The notes under the pieces: generated by a model
What the model was told of the DNA's origin: nothing
Database searches by the model: none
What the model saw: the letters and a program-made list of their open reading frames with translations, nothing else
DNA from: Leucobacter coleopterorum
GTDB taxonomy: Bacteria; Actinomycetota; Actinomycetes; Actinomycetales; Microbacteriaceae
Assembly (NCBI RefSeq): GCF_011382985.1
Contig: NZ_CP049933.1
Span: forward strand, 1,178,001 to 1,242,000
Length of the DNA: 64,000 nucleotides
Direction: 5' to 3'
Program-made: the position numbers and the translations under genes
In this document: piece by piece, positions 21,228 through 29,574 of the stretch
Position numbering within the stretch: the stretch's first letter is position 1
How the letters are laid out: every line of letters starts with the position of its first letter

Positions 21228-21287
21228 TTGCAGTCGTGTAATATTTCAGGTCTGCAAAAAGAAACACTGCGCCTTTGAAAGGCTGGA

Positions 21288-23360
21288 ATGTCCTCTACTT
21301 CCACCACCGGGTTCACTCCGGTCGCACAATCCAATACCTCAAAGCCGATCATGTCGCATCGCCAGATCCTCCTCGTGATCTACGGCCTGATGGCCGGTAT
21401 GTTCTTGTCTTCTCTCGACCAGACCATTGTCGGAACTGCCATTCGCACGATCGGCGACGATCTGCACGGTCTTGATCAGCAGGCCTGGGTAACCACCGCC
21501 TACCTCATCACTTCCACGATCTCCGTGCCGATCTATGGCAAGCTGTCCGACATCTTCGGTCGCCGCCCGCTCTTCATCTTCGGTATTTCGGTCTTTATTC
21601 TCGGCTCGGTGTTGTCGACATTCTCGACGTCGATGCTGATGCTGGCCGGATTCCGCGCGTTCCAGGGCATCGGTGCCGGTGCGCTGATGTCGCTGCCGCT
21701 GGCGATCATGGCCGACATGCTTGCGCCGCGCGAGCGCGCGAAGTACCAGGGCTACTTCTTTGCCGTCTTTGGCGTGTCCTCTCTGATCGGCCCGCTGGTC
21801 GGTGGCCTTTTTGCTGGAGCGAACGAGATTCTCTGGATCGCCGGATGGCGTTGGGTGTTTCTGATCAACCTACCGATTGGGCTTGTTGCTCTCGGCATGG
21901 TGATTGCGTTCCTGCACCTGCCCAAGGTGGGTAAAAAAGACAACCCGCGTATTGACTGGTGGGGCGCTACCGCGGTTATCGTGGCACTGGTGCCCTTGCT
22001 GCTGGTTGCAGAGCAGGGACGCGAGTGGGGTTGGGGTTCCGCGGGATCCATCACTTGTTACGTCGTCGGTGCGGTTGGCGCAATCGGGTTTGTGCTTATT
22101 GAGATTGCGATGAAGGACGACGCGATCATTCCGATCCGCCTGTTCCGCTCCAACACATTCTCATGGGCGACCATTATTGGTGTGCTCGTTGGCTTCGGCA
22201 TGTTTGGTGCCATGATGACGATTCCGCTCTACATGCAGATCGTCGCGGGTCTCACCCCGACCGAGTCGGGCTTTGCCATGTTGCCAATGGTGGTGGGCCT
22301 GATGGCCTCGTCTATGGCGGCGGGCCAGATCACCGCGCGTACAGGCAAGTATGGGATCTTCCCGCGTACGGGAACGATCACAACCGCGACGGGCTTCTTC
22401 CTGCTGACGTTTGTATCGGCCAACACCGAGGTGTGGTTCATGATGATCGGCATGTTTGTGGTCGGTCTTGGGCTCGGTCAGCTCATGCAGTCTCTCACCA
22501 TGGCGAGTCAGAACGCGGTCGAGGCTCCAGACATGGGGGTGGCAACAAGTTCCGCGACCTTCTTCCGCCAGATCGGTGGCACACTGGGCACCGCAATCAT
22601 GCTGTCGGTGCTCTTCACCCTGCTTCCCACGAATATTGTGCACAGCATGGCTGACAAACCAACGCTCACCGCTGGGCTGGATGCCGCGCTGAACCCTGAG
22701 GTTGCTGGCGCTGAGCAGAACAAGGGAGTCATGAAGCAGCTCTGGACTCCTATCATCGGGCCGATTCAAGAAGGGATCCAGACTCAGCTCGACGAAGGGG
22801 CGACCAAAGCGAAGGCTGCTGCCTATGACGCTGTGAAGGAAACCGTTACAGATGGCGTGAACAAGGCCGTCGCTGCGGGGGAGATCCCTGAAGCTGCCGC
22901 ACGGTCAGTGATCGATCAGAAGATTGCTGAAGCAAGCCCGGCTGCTGAGACAAAGGCATTGCAGACAGTCGCAGACAAAGCGCACGCCACCGTCGTTGGC
23001 GACACCGTCACGGTGGACTGGTCGAATGAGGCCCAGCGAACGCACTGGGTTGAACAGCTCGCACCCGACATCGTTGACCAGATCAACGACGGCAGCTCTA
23101 ACGCATCAAAGGGATCGAGCAGTTCTGTGAGTGACACATCGTTCCTGAACGGTGCTGATGCTGCACTGACACGACCGTTTATGGTCGGTTTTACCCAGGC
23201 GATCGATGTGATCTACTGGGTTGGCTTTGGGGTGCTGATGCTCGCGTTTGTGCTGAGCTGGTTCTTCAAGGCGCCGCCGCTGCGCACGCGCTCAGCATTG
23301 CAGGAGCGCGCCGATATGGCGGGGGTCACAGACACCGGCACGATCCAGGTGCAGAGCTAG
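21288..23360 (+). CDS. MFS drug exporter, DHA2 (EmrB/QacA) family, with large outside loop
   Basis: 690-aa proton-driven multidrug exporter with about 14 membrane helices. Family signatures: LDQTIVGTAIRTIGDDL (motif D1), GKLSDIFGRRPLFI (motif A), GFRAFQGIGAGALMSLP (motif B) and SLIGPLVGGLF (motif C). Between the last two helices (about residues 450-640) lies an Ala/Lys/Asp-rich helical insert (GATKAKAAAYDAVKETV, then SNEAQRTHWVEQLAPDIV) that should face outside. Such inserts are known in actinobacterial members. The tetR gene follows four bases later, so they form an operon. Confidence 0.93.
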   Translation: MSSTSTTGFTPVAQSNTSKPIMSHRQILLVIYGLMAGMFLSSLDQTIVGTAIRTIGDDLHGLDQQAWVTTAYLITSTISVPIYGKLSDIFGRRPLFIFGISVFILGSVLSTFSTSMLMLAGFRAFQGIGAGALMSLPLAIMADMLAPRERAKYQGYFFAVFGVSSLIGPLVGGLFAGANEILWIAGWRWVFLINLPIGLVALGMVIAFLHLPKVGKKDNPRIDWWGATAVIVALVPLLLVAEQGREWGWGSAGSITCYVVGAVGAIGFVLIEIAMKDDAIIPIRLFRSNTFSWATIIGVLVGFGMFGAMMTIPLYMQIVAGLTPTESGFAMLPMVVGLMASSMAAGQITARTGKYGIFPRTGTITTATGFFLLTFVSANTEVWFMMIGMFVVGLGLGQLMQSLTMASQNAVEAPDMGVATSSATFFRQIGGTLGTAIMLSVLFTLLPTNIVHSMADKPTLTAGLDAALNPEVAGAEQNKGVMKQLWTPIIGPIQEGIQTQLDEGATKAKAAAYDAVKETVTDGVNKAVAAGEIPEAAARSVIDQKIAEASPAAETKALQTVADKAHATVVGDTVTVDWSNEAQRTHWVEQLAPDIVDQINDGSSNASKGSSSSVSDTSFLNGADAALTRPFMVGFTQAIDVIYWVGFGVLMLAFVLSWFFKAPPLRTRSALQERADMAGVTDTGTIQVQS

Positions 23361-23364
23361 CGAG

Positions 23365-23967
23365 ATGAACGACCAGCGCGCAGGGGAGACCTCTGGGCTT
23401 CGCGAACGCAAAAAGAAATTGCGACGTGAAGCTCTGCACGAGGTTGCCCTGCGCCTGGTTGAAAAGCAGGGGCTTGACGGCACAACCGTCGAGCAGATCT
23501 GTGAAGAGGTCGGCGTCTCGGCGCGCACATTCTTCAACTACTTTCCCTCGAAGACCGCGGCTGCACTCAATCTGCACGAACAGATTTTTTCGCCCGAATC
23601 GGTCGCTCGATTTCGAACGGCGACAGGCGAGCTTATGCCCGCGATTTGTGAGCTTCTGGCCGACTCCATGAGTTCAGGGGTTGAGCGCAAAAGACTGAAA
23701 AGGCTCATTGCTGATCAACCGCAGCTCGTGACCGAATTCACGCAGTGGATGGGAACGTTTAAGGTCGAGTTTCTGGCGCTGGTAGAGGAGCGCGCCGACT
23801 CTGCTGAGATGGCTGATGCTGCAATTATGCTTGCTCTGGCGGCGATGCGCACACTCATGCATCAGCCGACCACGGACGCTCGACCAGATGCAGTTCGACT
23901 GCTTGAGACGATGGATCGTCTGATCGGTGTGCGTCATGCGGTAATGACAGAGCCTCAACGGCGCTGA
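23365..23967 (+). CDS. TetR-family regulator of the exporter
   Basis: 200 aa. N-terminal helix-turn-helix: LHEVALRLVEKQGLDGTTVEQICEEVGVSARTFFNYFPSK, with the FFNYFPSK variant of actinobacterial TetR proteins. The C-terminal ligand domain is unremarkable. Preceded by AGCGAG four bases after the exporter stop; likely represses exporter and itself. Its stop codon abuts the arsC remnant. Confidence 0.92.
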   Translation: MNDQRAGETSGLRERKKKLRREALHEVALRLVEKQGLDGTTVEQICEEVGVSARTFFNYFPSKTAAALNLHEQIFSPESVARFRTATGELMPAICELLADSMSSGVERKRLKRLIADQPQLVTEFTQWMGTFKVEFLALVEERADSAEMADAAIMLALAAMRTLMHQPTTDARPDAVRLLETMDRLIGVRHAVMTEPQRR

Positions 23968-24123
23968 GTCAAGTATGCGTGCCCGTTCTTGCCCGGCAAA
24001 CGCTACGAAGATTGGAAACTCGACGATCCTGCAGGCCAAAGCATCAAGTCCGTGCGGCCGATCCGCGATGAGATCAAGGCCCGTGTCGAAACTCTTATAG
24101 CGGAACTCCTTGACCAGCGCTGA
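23968..24123 (+). pseudogene. 3' remnant of arsenate reductase arsC
   Basis: In-frame with the tetR stop, a stretch from 23980 reads CPFLPGKRYEDWKLDDPAG, then SVRPIRDEIKARVETLIAEL and a TGA at 24121-24123. This is the C-terminal third of low-molecular-weight-phosphatase-type arsenate reductases (ArsC). The catalytic Cys loop and the first two thirds are missing, and no start codon precedes it. The TetR stop lies directly before it, so the join looks like a deletion endpoint at about 23968. It cannot make an active enzyme. Confidence 0.8.
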
Positions 24124-24129
24124 GAGCGA

Positions 24130-24163
24130 GGAGGTGGGAATCTATCCTTGATTCCCGTCCTCC
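24130..24163. terminator. possible terminator hairpin between arsC remnant and flavoprotein
   Basis: GGGAATC (24136-24142) pairs with GATTCCC (24150-24156), extended by nearby GGAGG/CCTCC. There is no clear U-tract, so efficiency is uncertain. It lies between convergent reading directions. Confidence 0.4.
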
Positions 24164-24177
24164 TGCTTGGCCGAGTC

Positions 24178-25494
24178 TTACTGGCCGGGTGTAGCTCCTT
24201 GGGTCATCGGTTCCGAGCCAATACAGCAGCCGTCCGCTGCGGGCTTCGGGGTATCAAAGAAGCCTGACCTGCCACACACCCCTGTATCAGGCAGTGTCAA
24301 CTCGACCCGTGCGGCGGCTTCGTGATCGCCCGCGAGGTTCGCGGCGATTGAGCGCACCTGCTCGTACCCGGTTATCGCAAGGAACGTCGGGGCGCGCCCA
24401 TATGATTTCGCTCCCACGATGAAGAACCCCGAGTCTGGGTGCGAGAGTTCTGCTGCTCCGGTCGCGCGCACTGAGCCGCGCGAATGGATGTTCGGGTCGA
24501 TCTCGACGGCGACTCTTTTTGGGGCTTGGAGGCGGTGGTCCAGCTCGAGTCGGATCTCTGACAGAAACGACAGATCAGGCCGGAACCCCGTCAACACGAA
24601 CACCCGATCCACAGGGTCGAGCACTCGCCCATCCTCCGCTGTAACGATCACGTGGCCGTCGCCGTTGAGCGTGATAGCGTCGGTGCGGAACGCCGTCACG
24701 AGGGTCACCAGGCCCTCTTCGACGGCTCGCTTCGCCCGCTGCCCGAGCGCGCCTCGCTCCGCCAGTTCATCAGCCGCTCCACCACCGAACGTGTTTCCCA
24801 CACTTCCGCGCCGCAGCAGCCACGACACCCGCGTGCCTGGATGCGCCCGCACGGTCTCAGCGAGTTGGATGATCGCAGTCGCAGCTGAATGCCCGTTCCC
24901 GACAACCACGACATGCCGGCCGTCGAGCCCCTGTGCTTCTGCGTGATCAGGGATACGGTGCGCGACGAACCCAGCAGCAGTAGCGGCCTGCTCTCCGAGC
25001 GCAGGAATCCCAGACGCCCCAGCAGGTGCGGGCGTCGACCAGGTGCCCGAGGCATCGATCACTGCACGCGCCTCTACTCGCGCCTCGGTGCCGTGGGCGT
25101 CGCGGGTGAGTACGACGAACGGCTGTTTCGCACGCCCGGCATCGACCAAGAGATCGCGGCCTTTGCGCGCGACCCCGACCACGCGGGTGTCAGTGCGCAC
25201 TCGCTCGCCGAGCGCTGCCGCGAGTGGGGCGAGATAGGCCTCGATCCACTCGCTGCCCGTTGGGTGCCCCGCAACCGGCGCGACCCATCCGGTCGACGCG
25301 AGTAATCGCTCGGCTGCCGGTTCGACCAGTTCCGGCCACGAGGAGAACAGTGCCACGTGCCCCCACTCTGCGACCGCTGCCGCTGCTGTTGATCCGGCCT
25401 CGAGGATCAGCGGTTCGATCCCGCGCTCTAGCAACTGGGCGCCAGCGGCGAGCCCCTGCGGCCCAGCCCCGATCACGACGACGGGCAGTTCCAT
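24178..25494 (-). CDS. ArsO-like flavin-dependent oxidoreductase of arsenic locus
   Basis: About 438 aa, cytosolic. Two nucleotide-binding folds: FAD site VVVIGAGPQGLAAGAQLLERG at the N-terminus and NADPH site HVVVVGNGHSAATAIIQLAE in the middle, followed by ATG-type loop VFVLTGFRPDLSF. This is the class B monooxygenase/thioredoxin-reductase-like flavoprotein that accompanies arsR in many actinobacterial ars clusters. The C-terminus ends with a cysteine pair, DGCCIGSEPM, which could bind As(III). The start MELPVVV at 25494 is chosen over 25506. Divergent from arsR over a 75-90-base gap with two operator-like repeats. The reaction is not established; oxidation of an arsenical is inference. Confidence 0.8.
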   Translation of the reverse strand: MELPVVVIGAGPQGLAAGAQLLERGIEPLILEAGSTAAAAVAEWGHVALFSSWPELVEPAAERLLASTGWVAPVAGHPTGSEWIEAYLAPLAAALGERVRTDTRVVGVARKGRDLLVDAGRAKQPFVVLTRDAHGTEARVEARAVIDASGTWSTPAPAGASGIPALGEQAATAAGFVAHRIPDHAEAQGLDGRHVVVVGNGHSAATAIIQLAETVRAHPGTRVSWLLRRGSVGNTFGGGAADELAERGALGQRAKRAVEEGLVTLVTAFRTDAITLNGDGHVIVTAEDGRVLDPVDRVFVLTGFRPDLSFLSEIRLELDHRLQAPKRVAVEIDPNIHSRGSVRATGAAELSHPDSGFFIVGAKSYGRAPTFLAITGYEQVRSIAANLAGDHEAAARVELTLPDTGVCGRSGFFDTPKPAADGCCIGSEPMTQGATPGQ

Positions 25495-25506
25495 TACAAC
25501 CTCCAC

Positions 25507-25524
25507 GTATCGACAAGCATCAAT
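25507..25524. promoter_or_regulatory. putative ArsR operator, copy 1 (flavoprotein side)
   Basis: GTATCGACAAGCATCAAT, matching the second copy at 25544 in 15 of 18 positions. Lies directly before the flavoprotein start on the minus strand. Confidence 0.6.
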
Positions 25525-25543
25525 GTGATAAGACTTTCATGAC

Positions 25544-25561
25544 GTATCGACAAATGTCAAT
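25544..25561. promoter_or_regulatory. putative ArsR operator, copy 2 (arsR side)
   Basis: GTATCGACAAATGTCAAT. The inner part TTGACATTTGTCGATAC (read on the minus strand) is an imperfect palindrome in the style of ArsR/SmtB sites. Located 21 bases before the arsR start. Confidence 0.6.
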
Positions 25562-25581
25562 ACCTCGGGCAGTATGGAACT

Positions 25582-25928
25582 ATGATCCCTACCCAGACCA
25601 CTGCCGAAGTGTCCGCGGTCCCATGCTGCGCACCCGGCGAGCTCCCACTTGGTGACGAACACGCGGCAGATCTCTCGCGCGTGTTCAAAGCACTCGGTGA
25701 CCCGGCACGAGTCAAACTCTTTGCCCTCATCGTCGCTTCCCCTCGGGTGAGATGTGCGTGTGTGACCTCACCGAACCGGTGGGGCTGTCGCAACCGACGG
25801 TCTCGCATCACATGAAGCTTCTAGTTGGTGCGGGGCTCGTTACTCGTGAGCAGCGCGGCAGATGGGCCTACTACTCGCCTACGCCGGGGCCGTTGCTGGC
25901 GGCGGTGCGGCACCTCGCGGGGTCGTGA
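25582..25928 (+). CDS. arsR: ArsR-family arsenical-responsive repressor (one frameshift)
   Basis: Winged-helix repressor that leaves DNA on binding As(III)/Sb(III). Restoring one C in the run 25739-25742 gives SPSGEMCVCDLTEP followed by GLSQPTVSHHMKLL and a stop at 25928 (115 aa, exact codon count). Two possible metalloid sites are present: an N-terminal Cys15-Cys16 pair (VPCCAPGE), as in the corynebacterial type, and the classical CVCDL motif on the DNA-binding helix. Its stop overlaps the GTG of the acetyltransferase gene (GTGA), so they are coupled. Two repeat operators lie just upstream. Confidence 0.9.
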
Positions 25929-26437
25929 GCGTCGCCATGGTTCGGGATATGACCGAAAGTGATTGGCCCGACGTCCATGAGATTTACGCTGCTGGCATTG
26001 AGACTGGACACGCTACTTTCGAGCCCGCACCCCCGGCGACATGGGAAGTGTTCGAAGCGGGCAAGCATCCGAAGCTGCGGCTGGTCGCCACGGACTTTGC
26101 TGGGAAGGTGCTCGGTTGGGCATCTGGTAGTCCCGTGTCTGCCCGAGCGGTGTACCGTGGCGTGGTTGAGGACTCGATCTACATCCGCCCTGACGCAATC
26201 GGGCAGGGCCTCGGTGGGAGGCTCCTTGCGGCGCTGATTGAGCGCGCCGAAGCAGTTGGGGTCTGGACTATACAGTGCTCGATCTTCCCCGAGAACATCG
26301 CTAGCATTCGGATCCACGAACGGCACGGGTTCCAAGTGCTCGGCACTCGCGAGCGGATCGCATACATGAGCTACGGGCCTGAAGCTGGCCGGTGGCGCGA
26401 CACGGTCATGCTCGAGCGGCGCTCGCACGCAGTGTGA
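25925..26437 (+). CDS. arsN: GNAT acetyltransferase, ArsN1-like
   Basis: 170-aa GCN5-type N-acetyltransferase. The phosphinothricin acetyltransferase-like layout is clear: DWPDVHEIYAAGIETGHATFE at the N-terminus, LGWASGSPVSARAVYRGVVE, acetyl-CoA loop GQGLGGRLLAALIE, and WTIQCSIFPENIASIRIHERHGF. In ars operons this family is ArsN1, which acetylates the antibiotic arsinothricin; phosphinothricin is the alternative substrate. The GTG at 25925 overlaps arsR; ATG 25937 is the alternative. Context supports ArsN1. Confidence 0.82.
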   Translation: MSVAMVRDMTESDWPDVHEIYAAGIETGHATFEPAPPATWEVFEAGKHPKLRLVATDFAGKVLGWASGSPVSARAVYRGVVEDSIYIRPDAIGQGLGGRLLAALIERAEAVGVWTIQCSIFPENIASIRIHERHGFQVLGTRERIAYMSYGPEAGRWRDTVMLERRSHAV

Positions 26438-26499
26438 AGCCCGCAGCCAATTCTCCTTCCGGAGCTCTGTTGCTGATGCTTCATGGAAGGCGAGCGCAG

Positions 26500-27450
26500 C
26501 TAGTCGCCCGCTAGTGCATCACGACGCAGCCGCTCAACTTCTAGTTCGAGGTTCTGCCGGGCCCGCCGCTCCCAGAGTTGCCGCGCGGGCTCGGTGTGAT
26601 AAATAGCTGGGCGTTCAAGGTAACCGGTGAGGATCCGGGCGCGGCCCAGGGCAAAGTCTGTCGTCGCGATGTGAGCGTACTCGAGGCGCACTGATTGTGC
26701 GTATTCTTCATAGCGGGTGGGCCGTGCCGCGAAGATCGAGAGATCCGCGTCGAGCAGGTGGGCGAGTGGGGTTGCCGGATCCCGAACCACATGCGCTGGT
26801 GCGGTCGCGGCGACAAACGAACTGACTTGATTGACAGCCTCGGGAGTGAAGAGGAAAATGCCGAGCTTCTCGACCGCGAGGCGCGCCGAATCGAGCTCGT
26901 CGGACTCCGTTCCCGCATAGACCGCGTCGTGAAACCAGGCGGCGAGCAGCGTGGTGTCAGAGATGGACTCACCACGGGCCGCGAGTTGGTTGAGCGCGAG
27001 TAACACGTCTTCGAGGTGGCGCTCGTCGTGATAGCTGCGGTGCGGCTCGTTCCAACGGTCTACGAGTTGCGACCCCAGACTGTGCCACTCGCTGCCCGAA
27101 TGCCCGGGGTCCGCGACCCCCAACCGCTCGCCGAGTTCTGCCCACTCGCCGACTAGGTACTGCCGTCGCCGCACGGGAGCAACAGACTGGCGATCCACCT
27201 GTCGCACCCGGAGCCCGGCATCTTGCAATCGGTGAACTATCTCTCTCCCGCTGATGGGCCGCGCGCCGAGCGCTATGGCCTGCTCGTAGAGAGAGGCGGG
27301 CACGTCGTAGTGATCGAGATCGAATCCGCGCCTCGGAACGTTCAGGCGCGCTGCGAAGGCGTGCAATTCGTCGTAGCTGGTGTCTGAGACGAGGTGACTC
27401 CACAGTGTGCCATGTGCTGGCCATGCGGGCGGGTCGATGAGAATCGCCAT
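26500..27450 (-). CDS. DUF4031-HD domain fusion protein
   Basis: 316 aa. Residues 1-85 are DUF4031: MAILIDPPAWPAHGTLWSHLVSD through RRGFDLDHYDVP and ISGREIVHRLQDAGLR. Residues about 120-316 are an HD-type metal phosphohydrolase-like domain: PHRSYHDERHLEDVLLAL supplies the first His, LLAAWFHDAVYAG the HD pair, and LLDADLSIFAA the last Asp. A nucleotide or nucleic acid substrate is likely for HD domains, but none can be named. No neighbour informs the role. Confidence 0.85.
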   Translation of the reverse strand: MAILIDPPAWPAHGTLWSHLVSDTSYDELHAFAARLNVPRRGFDLDHYDVPASLYEQAIALGARPISGREIVHRLQDAGLRVRQVDRQSVAPVRRRQYLVGEWAELGERLGVADPGHSGSEWHSLGSQLVDRWNEPHRSYHDERHLEDVLLALNQLAARGESISDTTLLAAWFHDAVYAGTESDELDSARLAVEKLGIFLFTPEAVNQVSSFVAATAPAHVVRDPATPLAHLLDADLSIFAARPTRYEEYAQSVRLEYAHIATTDFALGRARILTGYLERPAIYHTEPARQLWERRARQNLELEVERLRRDALAGD

Positions 27451-27517
27451 GATATTAGCGTAGTGCTCGCCGCACGATGGAGTCGGCGGTCTAGTCCGTG
27501 GACTATATAATCACAGC

Positions 27518-27951
27518 GTGAGCATAGCTACACCGATCCTTATAGCCGTTGGCGTCGTTCTGTTGACCGCATCAGTCATGCTGTTTCGACGGGCGGCGGT
27601 GAAGCGGCGAGTCATCGACCGCGTGTGCGTGCAAGGGGCCGTTGTGCGCCACGTTTTTCTGTACCGGCCACCACGACTTGAGTTTGACTACCCCGCGCCC
27701 GATGGTTCGCGTCTTCGTGCAATTGGGCAGATCGCGTTTTCCCTTGGAGGGATCCAGCAGCAGCTTGAGGGGCTGAGCCCCGGAGCTCCGATCCTCGTCT
27801 ATGTTGATCCTCACAATCCACAAGACGCGATTCTGACCCCGGGGCTTCAAGCGGCAACGGCTGGTTGCTTGCCGCGGTTCTAGCACTCTGTTTCGCAATC
27901 CTGCTTGTTGCTTCGGGATTGCTCTTCTTTATGCTGTCGATGCTTGGTTAG
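27518..27951 (+). CDS. DUF3592-like membrane protein (one frameshift)
   Basis: N-terminal helix ILIAVGVVLLTASVMLFRRA, an outside or cytosolic beta domain (LEFDYPAPDGSRLRAIGQI, then PGAPILVYVDPHNPQDAIL, typical of DUF3592), and after one restored base at the C/G runs 27837-27844 a second helix, WLLAAVLALCFAILLVASGL. The joined gene is 144 aa with an exact codon count, and its stop overlaps the convergent permease stop by two to three bases. Function unknown. Confidence 0.75.
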
Positions 27952-29441
27952 TTGACAACCTCGGCAGTTACGTGCTCGGCTGCAGCCTCCTTGGCGGCCT
28001 TTGCTGCCTTGCGCTTAGCAAGATTGCGCCGCACGAGCGGCCAGAAAGCAATCAGTACTACTGTGGCGATGAGGCTGGTCCACACCTGGGTGCGGCCGGA
28101 CTCCGAGGTTAGCATGACTCCGAGAATGGCCACGATCGCGACAATGAGCAAGATGTTGAGCCAGGGGTGCAGCCACATCTTGAGCTTCAGTCCGGCTGCC
28201 TCTTCGGGGGACATCTTCTGGCGCAGGCGCATTTGAGTGAGCGCGATGAACGCGTACACGAACAGTGCTACAAGGCCGGCGGAGTTCATGATGAAATCGA
28301 AGATGCCGGATCCCGGTGCTGCGAAGTTTACGATGGTCGCGATGAGGGCACCGCTGATCGACGCAAGCAAAGCCCATACGGGAACGCCATTGCGTGCCTT
28401 CTTCGCCATGATCTTTGGTGCGAAACCTTCTGCGGCAAGTGAGGAGAACATGCGCGACGCGGAGTAGAGACCCGAGTTGAGGACCGAGATGACGGCGGTG
28501 AAGATAACGAGCTGCATCACCATGGCTGCACCGGGCAGGCCGAACAGGGTAAATACGTACGTGAACGGTGCAGTGGCGACGTTCGTGGGCTCGGGGAGCT
28601 CGTCCCAGGGAACGATCGTCACAATGATGAGGACTGCGCCAACGAAGAAGAGCAGGATGCGCCAGATGACGGTTGAGGTTGCCTGGCGGATGCCCTTCGC
28701 GGGGTTCTCGGATTCGGCGGAGGCCATGACCGCGATCTCGGTGCCGAAATAGGAGAAGATCACGAGCGCAACGCCGGTGAAAGCCACACCGAAGCCGTTC
28801 GGGGCAAAGCCGCCGTGCTCCCACAGGTTCTGCACGGAGAAGGTGGACTCAGGCCAAAGTCCGAGCGCAAAGAGCACACCAGCTCCCAAGAACACAACAA
28901 TTGCGAGCACCTTGACGCTGGCAAGCCAGAACTCAACCTCGCCGAACGAGCGCACTGAGACCATATTTGCGCCAACAAAAATGGCGAGCAGCACAAGGGA
29001 CCATGCCCACGAGGGGAGAACCTCAAACCACGAGTGGAGGGTTTCACCACCGAGGACGGCCTCGTAGGCAAGCACACCCACCCAGAAGTACCAGTAGAGC
29101 CAGCCGACCAGGTAGGCGGCCCAGTCGCCGAGTCCGACGCGAGCGTACTCCATGAAAGATCCGATTGCGGGCCGAGCTGCTGCCATCTCGCCGAGCATGC
29201 GCATTGCGAGGAAGACGAGCAAGCCACCAACCAGGTACGAGATGATGGCGGCGGGGCCGACCGAGCGGATCACATTGCCTGATCCGACGAACAGGCTCGC
29301 TCCGATGATGCCGCCGAGCGTGATCATCGTGACGTGACGTGAGCGAAGCTTTTTGTGAACCACCGCCTTCGTTCCAGCTGATGTTTCGGGGGAGACGGGG
29401 TCTGAAAATACGTTCGTGTCGCTGGGGTTAGCGGCGTTCAT
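27948..29441 (-). CDS. amino-acid permease, APC superfamily
   Basis: 497-aa secondary transporter with 12 predicted helices. Signatures of the amino acid transporter (AAT) family: MITLGGIIGASLFVGSGNVI (helix 1), SYLVGGLLVFLAMRMLGEMAAARP, and SYFGTEIAVMASAESENPAKGI. Charged tails at both ends. Closest by appearance to GABA/lysine/aromatic amino-acid permeases; substrate not readable. Preceded by a roughly 130-base gap before the next gene upstream. Confidence 0.92.
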   Translation of the reverse strand: MNAANPSDTNVFSDPVSPETSAGTKAVVHKKLRSRHVTMITLGGIIGASLFVGSGNVIRSVGPAAIISYLVGGLLVFLAMRMLGEMAAARPAIGSFMEYARVGLGDWAAYLVGWLYWYFWVGVLAYEAVLGGETLHSWFEVLPSWAWSLVLLAIFVGANMVSVRSFGEVEFWLASVKVLAIVVFLGAGVLFALGLWPESTFSVQNLWEHGGFAPNGFGVAFTGVALVIFSYFGTEIAVMASAESENPAKGIRQATSTVIWRILLFFVGAVLIIVTIVPWDELPEPTNVATAPFTYVFTLFGLPGAAMVMQLVIFTAVISVLNSGLYSASRMFSSLAAEGFAPKIMAKKARNGVPVWALLASISGALIATIVNFAAPGSGIFDFIMNSAGLVALFVYAFIALTQMRLRQKMSPEEAAGLKLKMWLHPWLNILLIVAIVAILGVMLTSESGRTQVWTSLIATVVLIAFWPLVRRNLAKRKAAKAAKEAAAEHVTAEVVN

Positions 29442-29574
29442 TAATAAAGCTTTCTGCGTAATAAACAGTGGTACAAGCGGGGTCCTGATGTTTAGGACCT
29501 AGGAAGTTTAGTTGAGGACTCTCCTCATTAAAAATCGCGCACTTGGCTGTCGGCGGAAAGTAAACCGCGAGCGC

